Made by a program: the position numbers and the translations under genes. Below the pieces are notes generated by a model. That model had not been told where the DNA came from. It did not search any database and saw only the letters and a list, made by a program, of their open reading frames with translations. From Gloeobacter kilaueensis JS1 (GTDB taxonomy: Bacteria; Cyanobacteriota; Cyanobacteriia; Gloeobacterales; Gloeobacteraceae): a stretch of DNA of 64,000 nt. Each line of letters starts with the position of its first letter. Within the stretch, counting starts at the first letter, position 1. Shown here one piece after another: positions 51,400 to 59,968 of this stretch. Location of the stretch: assembly GCF_000484535.1 (NCBI RefSeq), contig NC_022600.1:434001-498000 (forward strand). Direction: 5' to 3'.

Positions 51400-53538
51400 G
51401 TGAACACCGAACTGTACTTTCCGATTCGTCGGCCCAACTTTACCCTGCGCGTCCTGCGATCAATTAGCCAGCAGCGCTGGGCCTTTGCGATCACCTTCAC
51501 GACGCTGCTGGCTGCCGGTGTGGTCGTCACTCGCCTGCTGCCGCCCCAGTTCGAATCTACGGCCCGCGTCCTCATCGAGTACCCGCGCTCGACGGAGCAG
51601 TTGATCGACAAGGACGCCGACATCTCGCGCCTCGACACGGTGACCGAGAAGGCGAGCCCGGTCACCAACCAGGCGGCCCTGCTCGATTCGCGGCCCCTGT
51701 TTGAGAAGGTGCTCACCCGCCTCAAGTTTGACAAAGACGATCCGCCCAAGGGCAAGCTCACGGTCAAGACCGTTCCCGGCAGCGACCTCATCGAGGTGAG
51801 CTACCGCTCCGGCTCAGCGCGGCTGTCAAACGACATCCTCACGGCGTTGCTCGCGGTCTACATCGATGAGAACCTTTCGCTCAACCGCGAGAAGGGTTCC
51901 TCCGCCCGCATCTTTCTGGAGAAGCGCCTGCCGGAACTGTGGACACGCCTGCAAAAAGCCCAGGACAACCTCGAATCTTTTCAGCACGCCAACCGGTTTT
52001 TGGGCACTACCGTCGAGACCGACTCGGTGACCCGCAGCCTGGGCGACCTCGAATCGGACATCGGCAAGGCGCGGGTGGAACTGGCCTTCAGTGACCGCAA
52101 ACTGGCCGATCTCAAGTCCCAGATGCCCGGCAGCCTCAAAAAGGCAGTGAGTGCAGCGGGCCTGAGCCAGGAGAGTGGCTACCAACTGTTGCAGACGCAA
52201 CTGTTGCAGGCGGAGGCCCAGCTCGCCGACCTGCAGAGCCGCTTTGGGCCGCAGAATCCGCAGGTGCTCAACGCCATTCAAAAGCACGATCAGTTGCGGC
52301 AACTGCTCAAGGAACGCACAGCCAACCTGGCAGGCAGCGCCTCCGCCGGGGTGGCCGATTCGCCGATGGATCCGCTCCGCCAGCGCCTGGTGGAGCAGTG
52401 GGTGGGCCTCGAACTCGATCGCGCCGCCCAGGCCGCCCGCCTTAGCCAGCTCACCGGTCAATACGAGCAACTGCAGCAGCGCTCCGCCCGCCTGCCGCAG
52501 CTCATCAAGCAGCAGACCCAGCTGCAGATGATCGCCGACGCCGCCCGGCAGGAGTACCTCGAATTCAAGCAAAAGTACACCGACAGCCGCATCGCCGAGC
52601 AGCAAAAAATCTCGAACGTGCGGATCATCGAGCCGCCCCAACTCAACCTCGACCCGGTCTGGCCAAACCGCAAGCTGCTGTTTGCCCTGGTGATCGTCGG
52701 TAGCACCGGTATCGGTCTGTTGGTCGTCTGGCTGCGTCAGCGCAACAGCGACACCCTCGATGGGCTCATCGAACTGCGCGAGGCGTTGCCCCTGCCGATT
52801 CTGGCTCTCGTGCCCTGGCTCGGCAACGGGCTTATCGCTACTGAGGAGCGCATCGACCAGCGCCCCCTCGCCGACAGCTACCGCCTGTTGCAAGCGCACC
52901 TGCGCATGTTGCCCAGCCGCCAGCAGATTCTTTCGATCTGCAGCTGGAGCACCCTCGAAGGCTGCTCCTCGGTAGCGGCAAACCTGGCACTATTGGAGGC
53001 GAAGGCTGGACGGCGCGTTCTGCTCATCGACGCCGATGGCCGCTTCCCCGGTCAGCCGGAATTCTGGAACTTCCAGCGGCCAGAACTTGCCCTGCGTGCT
53101 CCGAACGAGCCGCTCATCTGGCGCTCCTACATCCAGAAAGCGCAGCCGGACCTCTACGTGCTGCCCTTTGGCCACATTCGCCCCTCCGAGTCGTACAAGG
53201 ACTGGGTGGCGCTGTTGGAGCAGGTGCGCGAGGAGTACGATCTCGTTCTGGTCGATTGCCCGCCCCTGTTGCACGGGCCCGATGCCACCCTGCTCGCCTC
53301 GATCACCGACGGCGTGCTCTGGGTGAGCTGCCCGCAGCGGCTGGGCCGCCGCCAGGCGATCGCCTGCAGCGAAAATCTGCGCACCTGGGCGACGCGCCTG
53401 TTGGGCCAGGTGGTGATCGGCAGCGACGCCAATCTGCCCGGTACCCTGCCGGTGCGCTCGACCCAGTGGCTACCCAGGGAGGCCGAGACGAGTGGCCGCT
53501 GGCTTCCGAATGCTCCCAGTGGAGAGAATCGTCCATGA
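51400..53538 (+). CDS. Wzc/GumC-like polysaccharide copolymerase with degenerate kinase domain
   Basis: 712 residues. A Wzz-type membrane helix near the N-terminus (WAFAITFTTLLAAGVVVTRL), a long periplasmic coiled-coil domain (EKRLPELWTRLQKAQDNLES ...), the Pro-rich second helix region (NLDPVWPNRKLLFALVIVG) and a cytosolic BY-kinase-like domain. That domain keeps Walker A' (RRVLLIDADGRFPGQ) and Walker B (YDLVLVDCPP), but the P-loop reads STLEGCSS instead of PGEGKST, so the ATP-binding Lys is Cys. No C-terminal Tyr cluster is seen. It probably controls chain length with the Wza domain without kinase activity. GTG start 25 nt after the fusion gene; ends ATGA into the next gene. Confidence 0.9.
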   Translation: MNTELYFPIRRPNFTLRVLRSISQQRWAFAITFTTLLAAGVVVTRLLPPQFESTARVLIEYPRSTEQLIDKDADISRLDTVTEKASPVTNQAALLDSRPLFEKVLTRLKFDKDDPPKGKLTVKTVPGSDLIEVSYRSGSARLSNDILTALLAVYIDENLSLNREKGSSARIFLEKRLPELWTRLQKAQDNLESFQHANRFLGTTVETDSVTRSLGDLESDIGKARVELAFSDRKLADLKSQMPGSLKKAVSAAGLSQESGYQLLQTQLLQAEAQLADLQSRFGPQNPQVLNAIQKHDQLRQLLKERTANLAGSASAGVADSPMDPLRQRLVEQWVGLELDRAAQAARLSQLTGQYEQLQQRSARLPQLIKQQTQLQMIADAARQEYLEFKQKYTDSRIAEQQKISNVRIIEPPQLNLDPVWPNRKLLFALVIVGSTGIGLLVVWLRQRNSDTLDGLIELREALPLPILALVPWLGNGLIATEERIDQRPLADSYRLLQAHLRMLPSRQQILSICSWSTLEGCSSVAANLALLEAKAGRRVLLIDADGRFPGQPEFWNFQRPELALRAPNEPLIWRSYIQKAQPDLYVLPFGHIRPSESYKDWVALLEQVREEYDLVLVDCPPLLHGPDATLLASITDGVLWVSCPQRLGRRQAIACSENLRTWATRLLGQVVIGSDANLPGTLPVRSTQWLPREAETSGRWLPNAPSGENRP

Positions 53539-54908
53539 TGCACCTGTTTGGCACCCCGCTCAGCCCCCCCCGCCTGAGACAGCCTGCTCCGGCAACGCCT
53601 GGGGCGGGCGTGGATGTCAGGGCCGAGCGCATCGTTTTCTGGACGATTGCGCTCATCCCGCTGTGGTGGATTCTTGGCCTGCAGGTGGCGGTCTACCCGC
53701 TGGTGGGCTGGTACCTGTTCTGGCGCTCTATCCGGCGACCAGGCATCGTCACCTTCCCGTTCGGCTGGAACCTCTGGTGGACTTACATCGCCGTCTGGGC
53801 AAGTTCACTTGTGGTCAACCTCGCCACCGGCGGCGCGGAGATGGGCCGGGCTGCCACGACCTCCGGCTCGATTCTCGGAGTCTGGACGTTGGTCGTAATC
53901 GTCTGGTACGCGATGCGCCGCTGCGGTGTGCGCTACGAGGTGGTGGTGCGCGCCATCTGTGTGCTCGGGCTCTGCCAGCTCATCGCCGTCGGTGTGGGCG
54001 AAAGCTACCTGCGCGCCACCGGCAAGATCCTCGAGACCAACAGCTTGATTGTGACGGCGGTGCCCTCTATCCCGGCCCGCGTTTTCTTCGAGTCGTACCT
54101 CTACGGCTACGACGAGCTGGCCTGGGACGAAGATCCGGTGCCCCGGTTGCGCTCGTTTTATTACTGGTCGCCGATCGCCGGGACGATGAGCATCTTCGTC
54201 TGCATGGCGGCCCTGGCCGAGCGCCATCGCCTCTGGAAAATCGCGGGGCTTCTGGGCGGGCTGACGACGGTCTACTACGCGGCGGCCCGCTCCGGGCAGG
54301 TGGGGGTCGCCCTCGCCCTGCTCATCGCCTTCTGGCTCGCCGGGGGCTGGGGACGCCGGATTCTCAACTGGAGCCTGGTGCCCCTCGCCATCGGCTCCCC
54401 GGCGATCGCCGCCTACCTCTACAGCTACTTTTTCGAGTACCGCGCCGATTCGGGGGCAGCCCGGCTCGCCCTCTACAGCGAGACGCTCAAATCGTTTCTC
54501 AATTCACCCCTCTGGGGCTACGGCACCCATGGTCGCTCCGAGATTCTCGAAGTGCCCCTCGGATCGCACTCCCAGGTCTACTCGACGCTCTACCACACCG
54601 GCGTGCTCGGTTCGGCGATCTTGATCGCGGCCTGGGTTGCGATTGCGATTGCCCTCGTCCAGCTTGGCCTGAAGCGTCCAGAACTGGCTCCTGCCGCCGG
54701 AGCCTGGGCGGGGCTCACCGTGGCGATGTTCAGCGGTGAACTGGAGGCGGCGAGTGTCACGGTCTTTGTGCTCGCCGCCTGGCTCGGCTGCGCCTGGAAC
54801 AAAGCTCAGAGCAGCGGCCCCGACTGGCTGCCGCCGGAACTGGCAGCGATCGAGGAGCCGCCTACCCCCTGGCAGGCAGTGCGCCGCTGGTGGGCGGGCA
54901 TCGTTTAA
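53535..54908 (+). CDS. O-antigen polymerase/ligase-like membrane protein (Wzy type)
   Basis: 457 residues with 10-12 membrane helices. The family mark is the large periplasmic loop and following block SPLWGYGTHGRSEILEVPLG then SHSQVYSTLYHTGVLGSAIL, where the conserved His of the Wzy_C/ligase family sits. Wzy polymerises lipid-linked repeat units in the periplasm; sequence alone cannot separate polymerase from ligase, but the neighbouring Wzx and Wzc favour polymerase. ATG 53535 overlaps the preceding stop (ATGA); the open frame upstream is not used. Confidence 0.85.
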   Translation: MMHLFGTPLSPPRLRQPAPATPGAGVDVRAERIVFWTIALIPLWWILGLQVAVYPLVGWYLFWRSIRRPGIVTFPFGWNLWWTYIAVWASSLVVNLATGGAEMGRAATTSGSILGVWTLVVIVWYAMRRCGVRYEVVVRAICVLGLCQLIAVGVGESYLRATGKILETNSLIVTAVPSIPARVFFESYLYGYDELAWDEDPVPRLRSFYYWSPIAGTMSIFVCMAALAERHRLWKIAGLLGGLTTVYYAAARSGQVGVALALLIAFWLAGGWGRRILNWSLVPLAIGSPAIAAYLYSYFFEYRADSGAARLALYSETLKSFLNSPLWGYGTHGRSEILEVPLGSHSQVYSTLYHTGVLGSAILIAAWVAIAIALVQLGLKRPELAPAAGAWAGLTVAMFSGELEAASVTVFVLAAWLGCAWNKAQSSGPDWLPPELAAIEEPPTPWQAVRRWWAGIV

Positions 54909-54928
54909 GTGAGGAAGGAATTTTGGTC

Positions 54929-55504
54929 ATGGGCGACTTTCGCCAGCGCATCGAACCGCTGATGAGCTTCTGGCTGCGGCACTATTACCAGTGGCGCTAC
55001 CCAAACCTGACGATCGAGCCCGGCGTGCGGATTGCGGGCAAGATCAAACTCTCCGGCTCCGTCCGGGTGCGGATCGCCGCCGGTACCCGCCTCCGCAAGC
55101 ACAGCCACTTCTTCGGCGAAGGGGTGGTAAATATTGGTCGCGACTGTCTCATCAACGGCTGCTCGGTGGGCTGCTACCGGCGCATCGACGTTGGCGACGA
55201 GTGCCTGATCGCCGACTGCTACATGATCGACTCGGACTTTCACAACAGCGAGCCACACCTGCGCCACGCGCCGCTGCTGGCCAAAAATATCCGGCCCATC
55301 CGCATCGAGCGCAACGTCTGGCTCGCCTCCGGCAGCCGCGTGCTCAAAGGGGTGACGATCGGCGAGAACTCGGTGGTGGGGCTGGGTGCGGTCATCCGCC
55401 GCCCGGTACCCGCCAACGTCGTCGTCATCGGCAACCCCGAGCAGATCGTCAAGCGCTTCACTCCAGCCGAGCGGGAGCGCGCCATTGAGGAGCTGCACGC
55501 ATGA
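54929..55504 (+). CDS. Left-handed beta-helix (hexapeptide) acetyltransferase
   Basis: 191 residues. Hexapeptide repeats run through IEPGVRIAGKIKLSGSVRV, GVVNIGRDCLINGCSVGC and VLKGVTIGENSVVGLGAVI, ending in the typical VPANVVVIGNPEQIVKRF. The catalytic His is in DSDFHNSEPH, the maltose/WbbJ-type acetyltransferase signature. It probably O-acetylates a sugar of the polysaccharide with acetyl-CoA; trimeric. ATG 54929 follows AGGAAGGAA at a rather long 10-nt spacing. Ends with ATGA overlapping the glycosidase. Confidence 0.9.
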   Translation: MGDFRQRIEPLMSFWLRHYYQWRYPNLTIEPGVRIAGKIKLSGSVRVRIAAGTRLRKHSHFFGEGVVNIGRDCLINGCSVGCYRRIDVGDECLIADCYMIDSDFHNSEPHLRHAPLLAKNIRPIRIERNVWLASGSRVLKGVTIGENSVVGLGAVIRRPVPANVVVIGNPEQIVKRFTPAERERAIEELHA

Positions 55505-56421
55505 AGCGCCGTCCGGTCCTCCAGCTTACCGCCGCTGCCCTGGGGGCGCTGGCCCTGCCGGTGGAGGCTGCTCCGGTAGTTCTGGGCCTCAACGTTGGCA
55601 CAGAGCTGAGCCTGGGCCGCTTCAACCTGCGACTGCTGGATCTCTATCAGGCAGCGGGGGTGAGCTGGCTCAGGGTCTGGTACAACTGGGCTGTGATCGA
55701 GCCCGTTCAGGGCCGCTTCCAGGCTGAGCCGATAGCGCAGGCGCTCAGGCTGGCGAAGGACAGGGGTTTCAAGATCTTGTTTGTGATCTGGGGAACGCCC
55801 GCCCACGCCGGGAGCGGCGATCTGGGGGCGGTGCCGCGCCCGGCTGCCCTCGCCGCCTACTGCCGCTACCTGCAGGCAAACTTCGCCAGTCTGGTCGATG
55901 CCTGGGAGGTGGGCAACGAACCCAACTTGAGCAAGTACTTCGCCGGATCGGCTGCCCAGTACGTCGAGACGCTCCAGGCGGCCTACACCGTACTCAAAGG
56001 AAACCTGCCGGTGGTGGCCGCCGGGCCGAGCGGGATGGCCGGGCCCGCCTACTGGGATGCGCTCTTTGCCGCCGGTCTGGAAGCGGGCTGCGATCGGGTG
56101 AACCTCCACCCTTACCGCCAGAAACCTGAACAGGTACTCGCTCTGGTCGATGACTTCAAAAGCCGGGCACACAAGCCGCTCTGGATCACCGAGTTGGGCC
56201 TTTCTGCCGACGGCGGCGAGCAGGCGAAGGCCGATTTTCTTACCCGCGTGCTGCCTGCTCTGGCCAGCCGCGCCGAACTCACCTTCTGGTACCGGGGCAT
56301 CCAGGGCGAGGGCCTTCACCCCCTGCGCTTTGGCCTGGTGGAGGTGGAGCGCTCCAGCGGCAAAATCACCCCCCTGCCCGCCTACTACGCCTACCGGACA
56401 GTGGCAAAAGCGACGAGCTGA
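55501..56421 (+). CDS. Exported clan GH-A glycoside hydrolase (GH5/GH39-like)
   Basis: 306 residues. A short signal sequence (VLQLTAAALGALALPVEAA) precedes a TIM barrel: SWLRVWYNWAVIEPVQGRFQ on an early strand, acid/base Glu in DAWEVGNEPNLSKYF on strand 4 and nucleophile Glu in LWITELGLSADGG on strand 7, the clan GH-A layout. RVNLHPYRQ is also typical. It resembles cellulase/xylosidase-like hydrolases found in polysaccharide operons, where they trim or release the polymer in the periplasm. Exact glycosidic bond unknown. ATGA overlap with the acetyltransferase. Confidence 0.85.
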   Translation: MKRRPVLQLTAAALGALALPVEAAPVVLGLNVGTELSLGRFNLRLLDLYQAAGVSWLRVWYNWAVIEPVQGRFQAEPIAQALRLAKDRGFKILFVIWGTPAHAGSGDLGAVPRPAALAAYCRYLQANFASLVDAWEVGNEPNLSKYFAGSAAQYVETLQAAYTVLKGNLPVVAAGPSGMAGPAYWDALFAAGLEAGCDRVNLHPYRQKPEQVLALVDDFKSRAHKPLWITELGLSADGGEQAKADFLTRVLPALASRAELTFWYRGIQGEGLHPLRFGLVEVERSSGKITPLPAYYAYRTVAKATS

Positions 56422-56433
56422 GACTGCAACACC

Positions 56434-57918
56434 GTGACTCAAAACGCGATTGTGGGCGAGAAGCCCAAAAATATTCGCCACCAGGTCTTCGCCGGTGTGC
56501 GCTGGACCGGACTTTCGCAAGTGGCCCAGCAGCTGATCAACCTGCTGTGGAGCGTGGTGATGGCCCGGCTGTTGCTGCCGGACGACTTTGGCCTGCTCGC
56601 GATGGCGAGCGTCTTTACGGGCATCGTCTTCTTCGTCCTCGATCTCGGCCTGAGCGCTGTGATCATCCAGAAGCCAGAACTGGAAACGCGCCAGATTTCG
56701 AGCATCTTCTGGCTGAACGTGCTGGCGGGGGTGCTGATGACCCTGGTGGGCATCGTCCTCGCTGCTCCCATCGCCTGGTTTTATCGCAACCCGGCGGTGC
56801 AGCCGGTGGTGGTGGTTCTCTCGCTGAACTTTCTGGTCTTTTCGCTGAGCGCTACCCAGTCGTCGCTGCTGCACCGGCAGATGGACTTCAAGGCGCTGGA
56901 GCTGCGCACGCTGGTCGGGCTGATAGTCGGCACCGCCGCCTCGATCGCGATGGCCGTCGCTGGCCTCGGTGTCTGGAGTCTGGTTGGACGCCTGCTGATT
57001 GCCGGGATCGCGAGCTGCCTTCTGCTCTGGTCGGTCTCCGGCTGGCGGCCCGGCTGGTATTTTCGCTGGGCAGACGTAAAGGGCTGGGTCGGTTTCAGCA
57101 ACGAGGTGCTCGCGAGCAACCTGCTCGCCCACGTTGGCCGCAACGCCGACAACCTGCTTATCGGTCGCTTTGTCGGAGCAATGAGCCTGGGCTACTACGC
57201 GATGGCCTACAACGTGATGATGTTCCCGGTGCAGCGCTTCAGCCAGGTACTCGCCTCGGTGCTGTTTCCGGCCCTTTCTCGGCTGCAGGAGGATACGACC
57301 CGGCTCACCTGTGGCTGGTTTCGGGCTGCCCGGCTCATCGGGGCGGTGACAATTCCGCTTATGGTTGGGCTCGTCGTGCTCGCCGAACCCTTCGTGCGCG
57401 TCGTCTACGGCGAGAAGTGGCTGCCGGTGGTGCCGGTGCTGCGCATCCTGGCGGTAAGCGGCGCGGTGCAGTCGCTGGGCATCCTCGATGGCACCGTGCT
57501 GCTGGCACTGGGCCACTCGCGCCTGCGCCTGCAACTGACGGCCTTCGCGGTCGGCGTCGCCGTTATCTCGTTCATTGTCGGCCTGCCGGGTGGGGTGATC
57601 GGGGTGGCAGGCTGCTTCGTCGCCGCCAACCTTTGCACCTCGATCGTCACTTTACTGGTGACCCTCCGTTGCCTGCAGCTCTCCGCTGCCGCCTACCTGC
57701 GCAACCTGAGGGGCGTTCTCCTGGCGGCCTGCGCCATGGGTGCGGCGGAGCTACTGATCCGAGCCCTTCCCCTCGCTCCCGCGCCGCTGCTGCTCGTGGC
57801 AGTCCCGGCGGGCATCGCCCTCTACATCATCTCGCTTCAAGTATGGGCTCCGGCGGTGGTCGCCGAGGCGCTGCAGTTTGTCCCCGAACGTCTTCGCCGC
57901 CGAATCCAGCCAGCCTGA
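56434..57918 (+). CDS. Wzx-type polysaccharide flippase (WzxC-like, MOP superfamily)
   Basis: 494 residues, about 12-14 membrane helices. The family N-terminus is GVRWTGLSQVAQQLINLLWS followed by VVMARLLLPDDFGLLAMASV; mid-protein RNADNLLIGRFVGAMSLGYY and AYNVMMFPVQRFSQVLASVL are the strongest WzxC/RfbX blocks. Moves lipid-linked repeat units across the inner membrane for Wzy. Starts with GTG 13 nt after the glycosidase stop. With Wzy, Wzc-like and Wza-like proteins it completes a Wzx/Wzy-dependent export route. Confidence 0.94.
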   Translation: MTQNAIVGEKPKNIRHQVFAGVRWTGLSQVAQQLINLLWSVVMARLLLPDDFGLLAMASVFTGIVFFVLDLGLSAVIIQKPELETRQISSIFWLNVLAGVLMTLVGIVLAAPIAWFYRNPAVQPVVVVLSLNFLVFSLSATQSSLLHRQMDFKALELRTLVGLIVGTAASIAMAVAGLGVWSLVGRLLIAGIASCLLLWSVSGWRPGWYFRWADVKGWVGFSNEVLASNLLAHVGRNADNLLIGRFVGAMSLGYYAMAYNVMMFPVQRFSQVLASVLFPALSRLQEDTTRLTCGWFRAARLIGAVTIPLMVGLVVLAEPFVRVVYGEKWLPVVPVLRILAVSGAVQSLGILDGTVLLALGHSRLRLQLTAFAVGVAVISFIVGLPGGVIGVAGCFVAANLCTSIVTLLVTLRCLQLSAAAYLRNLRGVLLAACAMGAAELLIRALPLAPAPLLLVAVPAGIALYIISLQVWAPAVVAEALQFVPERLRRRIQPA

Positions 57919-57926
57919 GAAAATTT

Positions 57927-58817
57927 ATGGACGCCATCGCTCCTTTTACCAACTTCTGGCCGCTCGTCTCGGTGGTCGTGCCGGTCTACAACGGCGAAGC
58001 GCTGCTTCCGACTCTGCTCACTTCCCTCACCCGGCTCGATTATCCGGCAGAAAGGCTGGAGGTCTTGCTGGTCAACAACAACTCGACCGACCACACCGCC
58101 GAACTTCTGGCCGAAACGCCCTACACGATCGTCTTCGAGGAGCGCCCCGGCTGTGGCACGGCGCGCAACGCCGGTATCCGACAGGCAAAGGGCGAATTTA
58201 TCGCCTGCACCGACGCCGATTGCGTCCTCGATCCGCTCTGGATCAAAGACCTGCTCGCCGGTTTCACCGACGGCACAATCGGGGCGGTGGCGGGCACGAT
58301 CGAACCCTACGAACTCAATCACCCGGTCGAGCGCTACGAGGCGCTCAGGCTCAACGACCCCGGCCACCGGTCGGTTCATGTCTTTTTGCCCACCGCCTGC
58401 ACGGCGAACGTGATGTACCGCGCCGAGGTCTTCCGGTGCGTCGGTCTATTGCTCGATCGCTCCGGCGGTGAGGAGACCGACCTCAACTGGCGGATGCAGA
58501 CCCGCACCGCCTACCGCATTCACTTTCTCACTGGCGGCGGGCTTGTGCGGCACCGCTACCGCTCGACTTTGAAATCTTTTTGCCGTTCCCAGCGCTACAA
58601 GGCCCGGACGCTGGTGGACCTGCACCGCCGCTGGAACCTGCACATTCCCACCGGTCGCAAGGAACTGTGGCGCACCGCGAAGGCGCTGTTTGGTTTTTTG
58701 CCGAAGGTAATTGCAAGCCCGGATCGCCCGAGCGCCCTCTGGGAAGCCTGGCTCGATATCGTCGTTCCCTGGACCCGCTTCCGGGGCATCCGCGAAGGCT
58801 GGAAACAAACAACGTGA
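57927..58817 (+). CDS. GT2-family glycosyltransferase
   Basis: 296 residues, GT-A fold. N-terminal VSVVVPVYNGEALLPTLLTS, VNNNSTDHTAELL, the metal-binding DADCVLDPLW (DxD) and the late block SGGEETDLNWRMQTRTAYRI; C-terminal basic region RHRYRSTLKSFCRSQRYKAR is typical of membrane-associated members. Inverting transfer of a sugar to the repeat unit; donor unknown. It starts 8 nt after wzx and ends sharing GTGA with the next gene. Confidence 0.93.
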   Translation: MDAIAPFTNFWPLVSVVVPVYNGEALLPTLLTSLTRLDYPAERLEVLLVNNNSTDHTAELLAETPYTIVFEERPGCGTARNAGIRQAKGEFIACTDADCVLDPLWIKDLLAGFTDGTIGAVAGTIEPYELNHPVERYEALRLNDPGHRSVHVFLPTACTANVMYRAEVFRCVGLLLDRSGGEETDLNWRMQTRTAYRIHFLTGGGLVRHRYRSTLKSFCRSQRYKARTLVDLHRRWNLHIPTGRKELWRTAKALFGFLPKVIASPDRPSALWEAWLDIVVPWTRFRGIREGWKQTT

Positions 58818-59929
58818 AAGTCGCCCTCGTCCACGACTACCTCAAAGAGTTCGGCGGGGCCGAGCGGGTGCTGGAGGTGCTTCATCGCCTCTGGCCAGAA
58901 GCGCCGGTCTTTACGGCCTTTTTTGATCGCCAGGCTCTCGGCCCCGCTGCGGAGCGCTTCGCAGACTGGGACATCCGCACCAGTTTTGCCCAGCGGTTGC
59001 CTGCCATCGGTCGTCGCCACCACACCCTGCGCTTTTTGATCCCGTACTTTTGGGAAAGCCTGGATCTGAGCGGCTTCGATCTGGTGATTTCTTCTTCGAG
59101 CGGCTATCTGAGCAAGTCGGTGCTCACCCGTCCCGAGACGCTGCACATCTGCTACTGCCACACGCCGCCCCGTTACCTCTGGGGCTACGCCCAGCCTGCA
59201 GCGGCAAGCTGGTACCGCCGCGCCTACGAGCTGTGGGTGAATACCGGGCTCCGGCAATACGACTTTGCCGCCTCCCAGCGCGTCGATCGCTTCGTCGCCA
59301 ACTCGCACGCGGTTGCCCGGCGGATTGCCAAGTTCTACGGCAAGTCCGCCCAGGTGATCCCGCCGCCGGTGCGCGTCCACGGCGGAGGCCGGGCCGGAGA
59401 TGAATATTACCTCTACGTTGGGCGGCTCAGCCGTCCCAAGCAGGTCGATCTGGCGATCCGCGCCTGCGAGCAATTGAACCGGCCCCTCTGGATCGTCGGC
59501 AGCGGCCAGGAAGAAGCCCGACTGCGGGCGCTGGCCGGTCCTGGTGTCCGTTTTTTAGGCAACCTTCCCGACGAGCGGATGGCAGAAATCTATGCCGGGG
59601 CGAAGGCGCTGCTTTTTCCCTGCGCCCACGAGGACTTTGGCATCGTACCAGTCGAGGCGATGGGCCACGGTGTCCCGGTGATTGCCCTCGATCAAGGCGG
59701 TGTGCGCGAGAGCGTCGTCGAAGGCCGCACGGGGCTCTTTTTTGCTGAAGCGAGTCCGGCATCACTTTGCGCAGCGATCGAACGGTTCGAGGCGCACCAC
59801 TTCAGCGCCCGCGCCTGCATCGAGCGCGCCGGTCAGTTTTCTGAGGCGGTCTTCAGCCGCCGGTTCGAGCAACTTGTCGAGAGCGAGTTCAACGTCAGCC
59901 GCCTTCCAGCTAGTCCACTGCCGCTTTGA
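58814..59929 (+). CDS. GT4-family glycosyltransferase
   Basis: 371 residues, GT-B fold. N-terminal half MKVALVHDYLKEFGGAERVL, ETLHICYCHTPPRYLWGYAQ; C-terminal half YYLYVGRLSRPKQVDLAIRA, GNLPDERMAEIYAGAKALLF and EDFGIVPVEAMGHGVPVIAL with the E-x7-E donor motif. Related enzymes add mannose or similar sugars (WbaZ-like) late in repeat-unit assembly. Starts at GTG 58814 sharing GTGA with the GT2 stop. It is the last clear glycosyltransferase of the operon. Confidence 0.93.
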   Translation: MKVALVHDYLKEFGGAERVLEVLHRLWPEAPVFTAFFDRQALGPAAERFADWDIRTSFAQRLPAIGRRHHTLRFLIPYFWESLDLSGFDLVISSSSGYLSKSVLTRPETLHICYCHTPPRYLWGYAQPAAASWYRRAYELWVNTGLRQYDFAASQRVDRFVANSHAVARRIAKFYGKSAQVIPPPVRVHGGGRAGDEYYLYVGRLSRPKQVDLAIRACEQLNRPLWIVGSGQEEARLRALAGPGVRFLGNLPDERMAEIYAGAKALLFPCAHEDFGIVPVEAMGHGVPVIALDQGGVRESVVEGRTGLFFAEASPASLCAAIERFEAHHFSARACIERAGQFSEAVFSRRFEQLVESEFNVSRLPASPLPL

Positions 59930-59968
59930 GCGGCCCGGTTCTTCTCCCCCCAGTTCAGGTACACTGCG

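Noticed and set aside
50199..51791. 530-codon minus-strand frame antisense to the export domain
   Set aside because: Antisense of two well-supported genes and without any motif.
55240..57534. 764-codon open frame on the minus strand
   Set aside because: It lies opposite the acetyltransferase, glycosidase and flippase genes, has low-complexity Arg/His/Gln-rich translation and matches no family; a GC-rich antisense shadow.
56547..58817. Long plus-strand frame covering wzx and the GT2 gene
   Set aside because: Only the part after 57927 is protein-like; the earlier part is the wrong frame of wzx.
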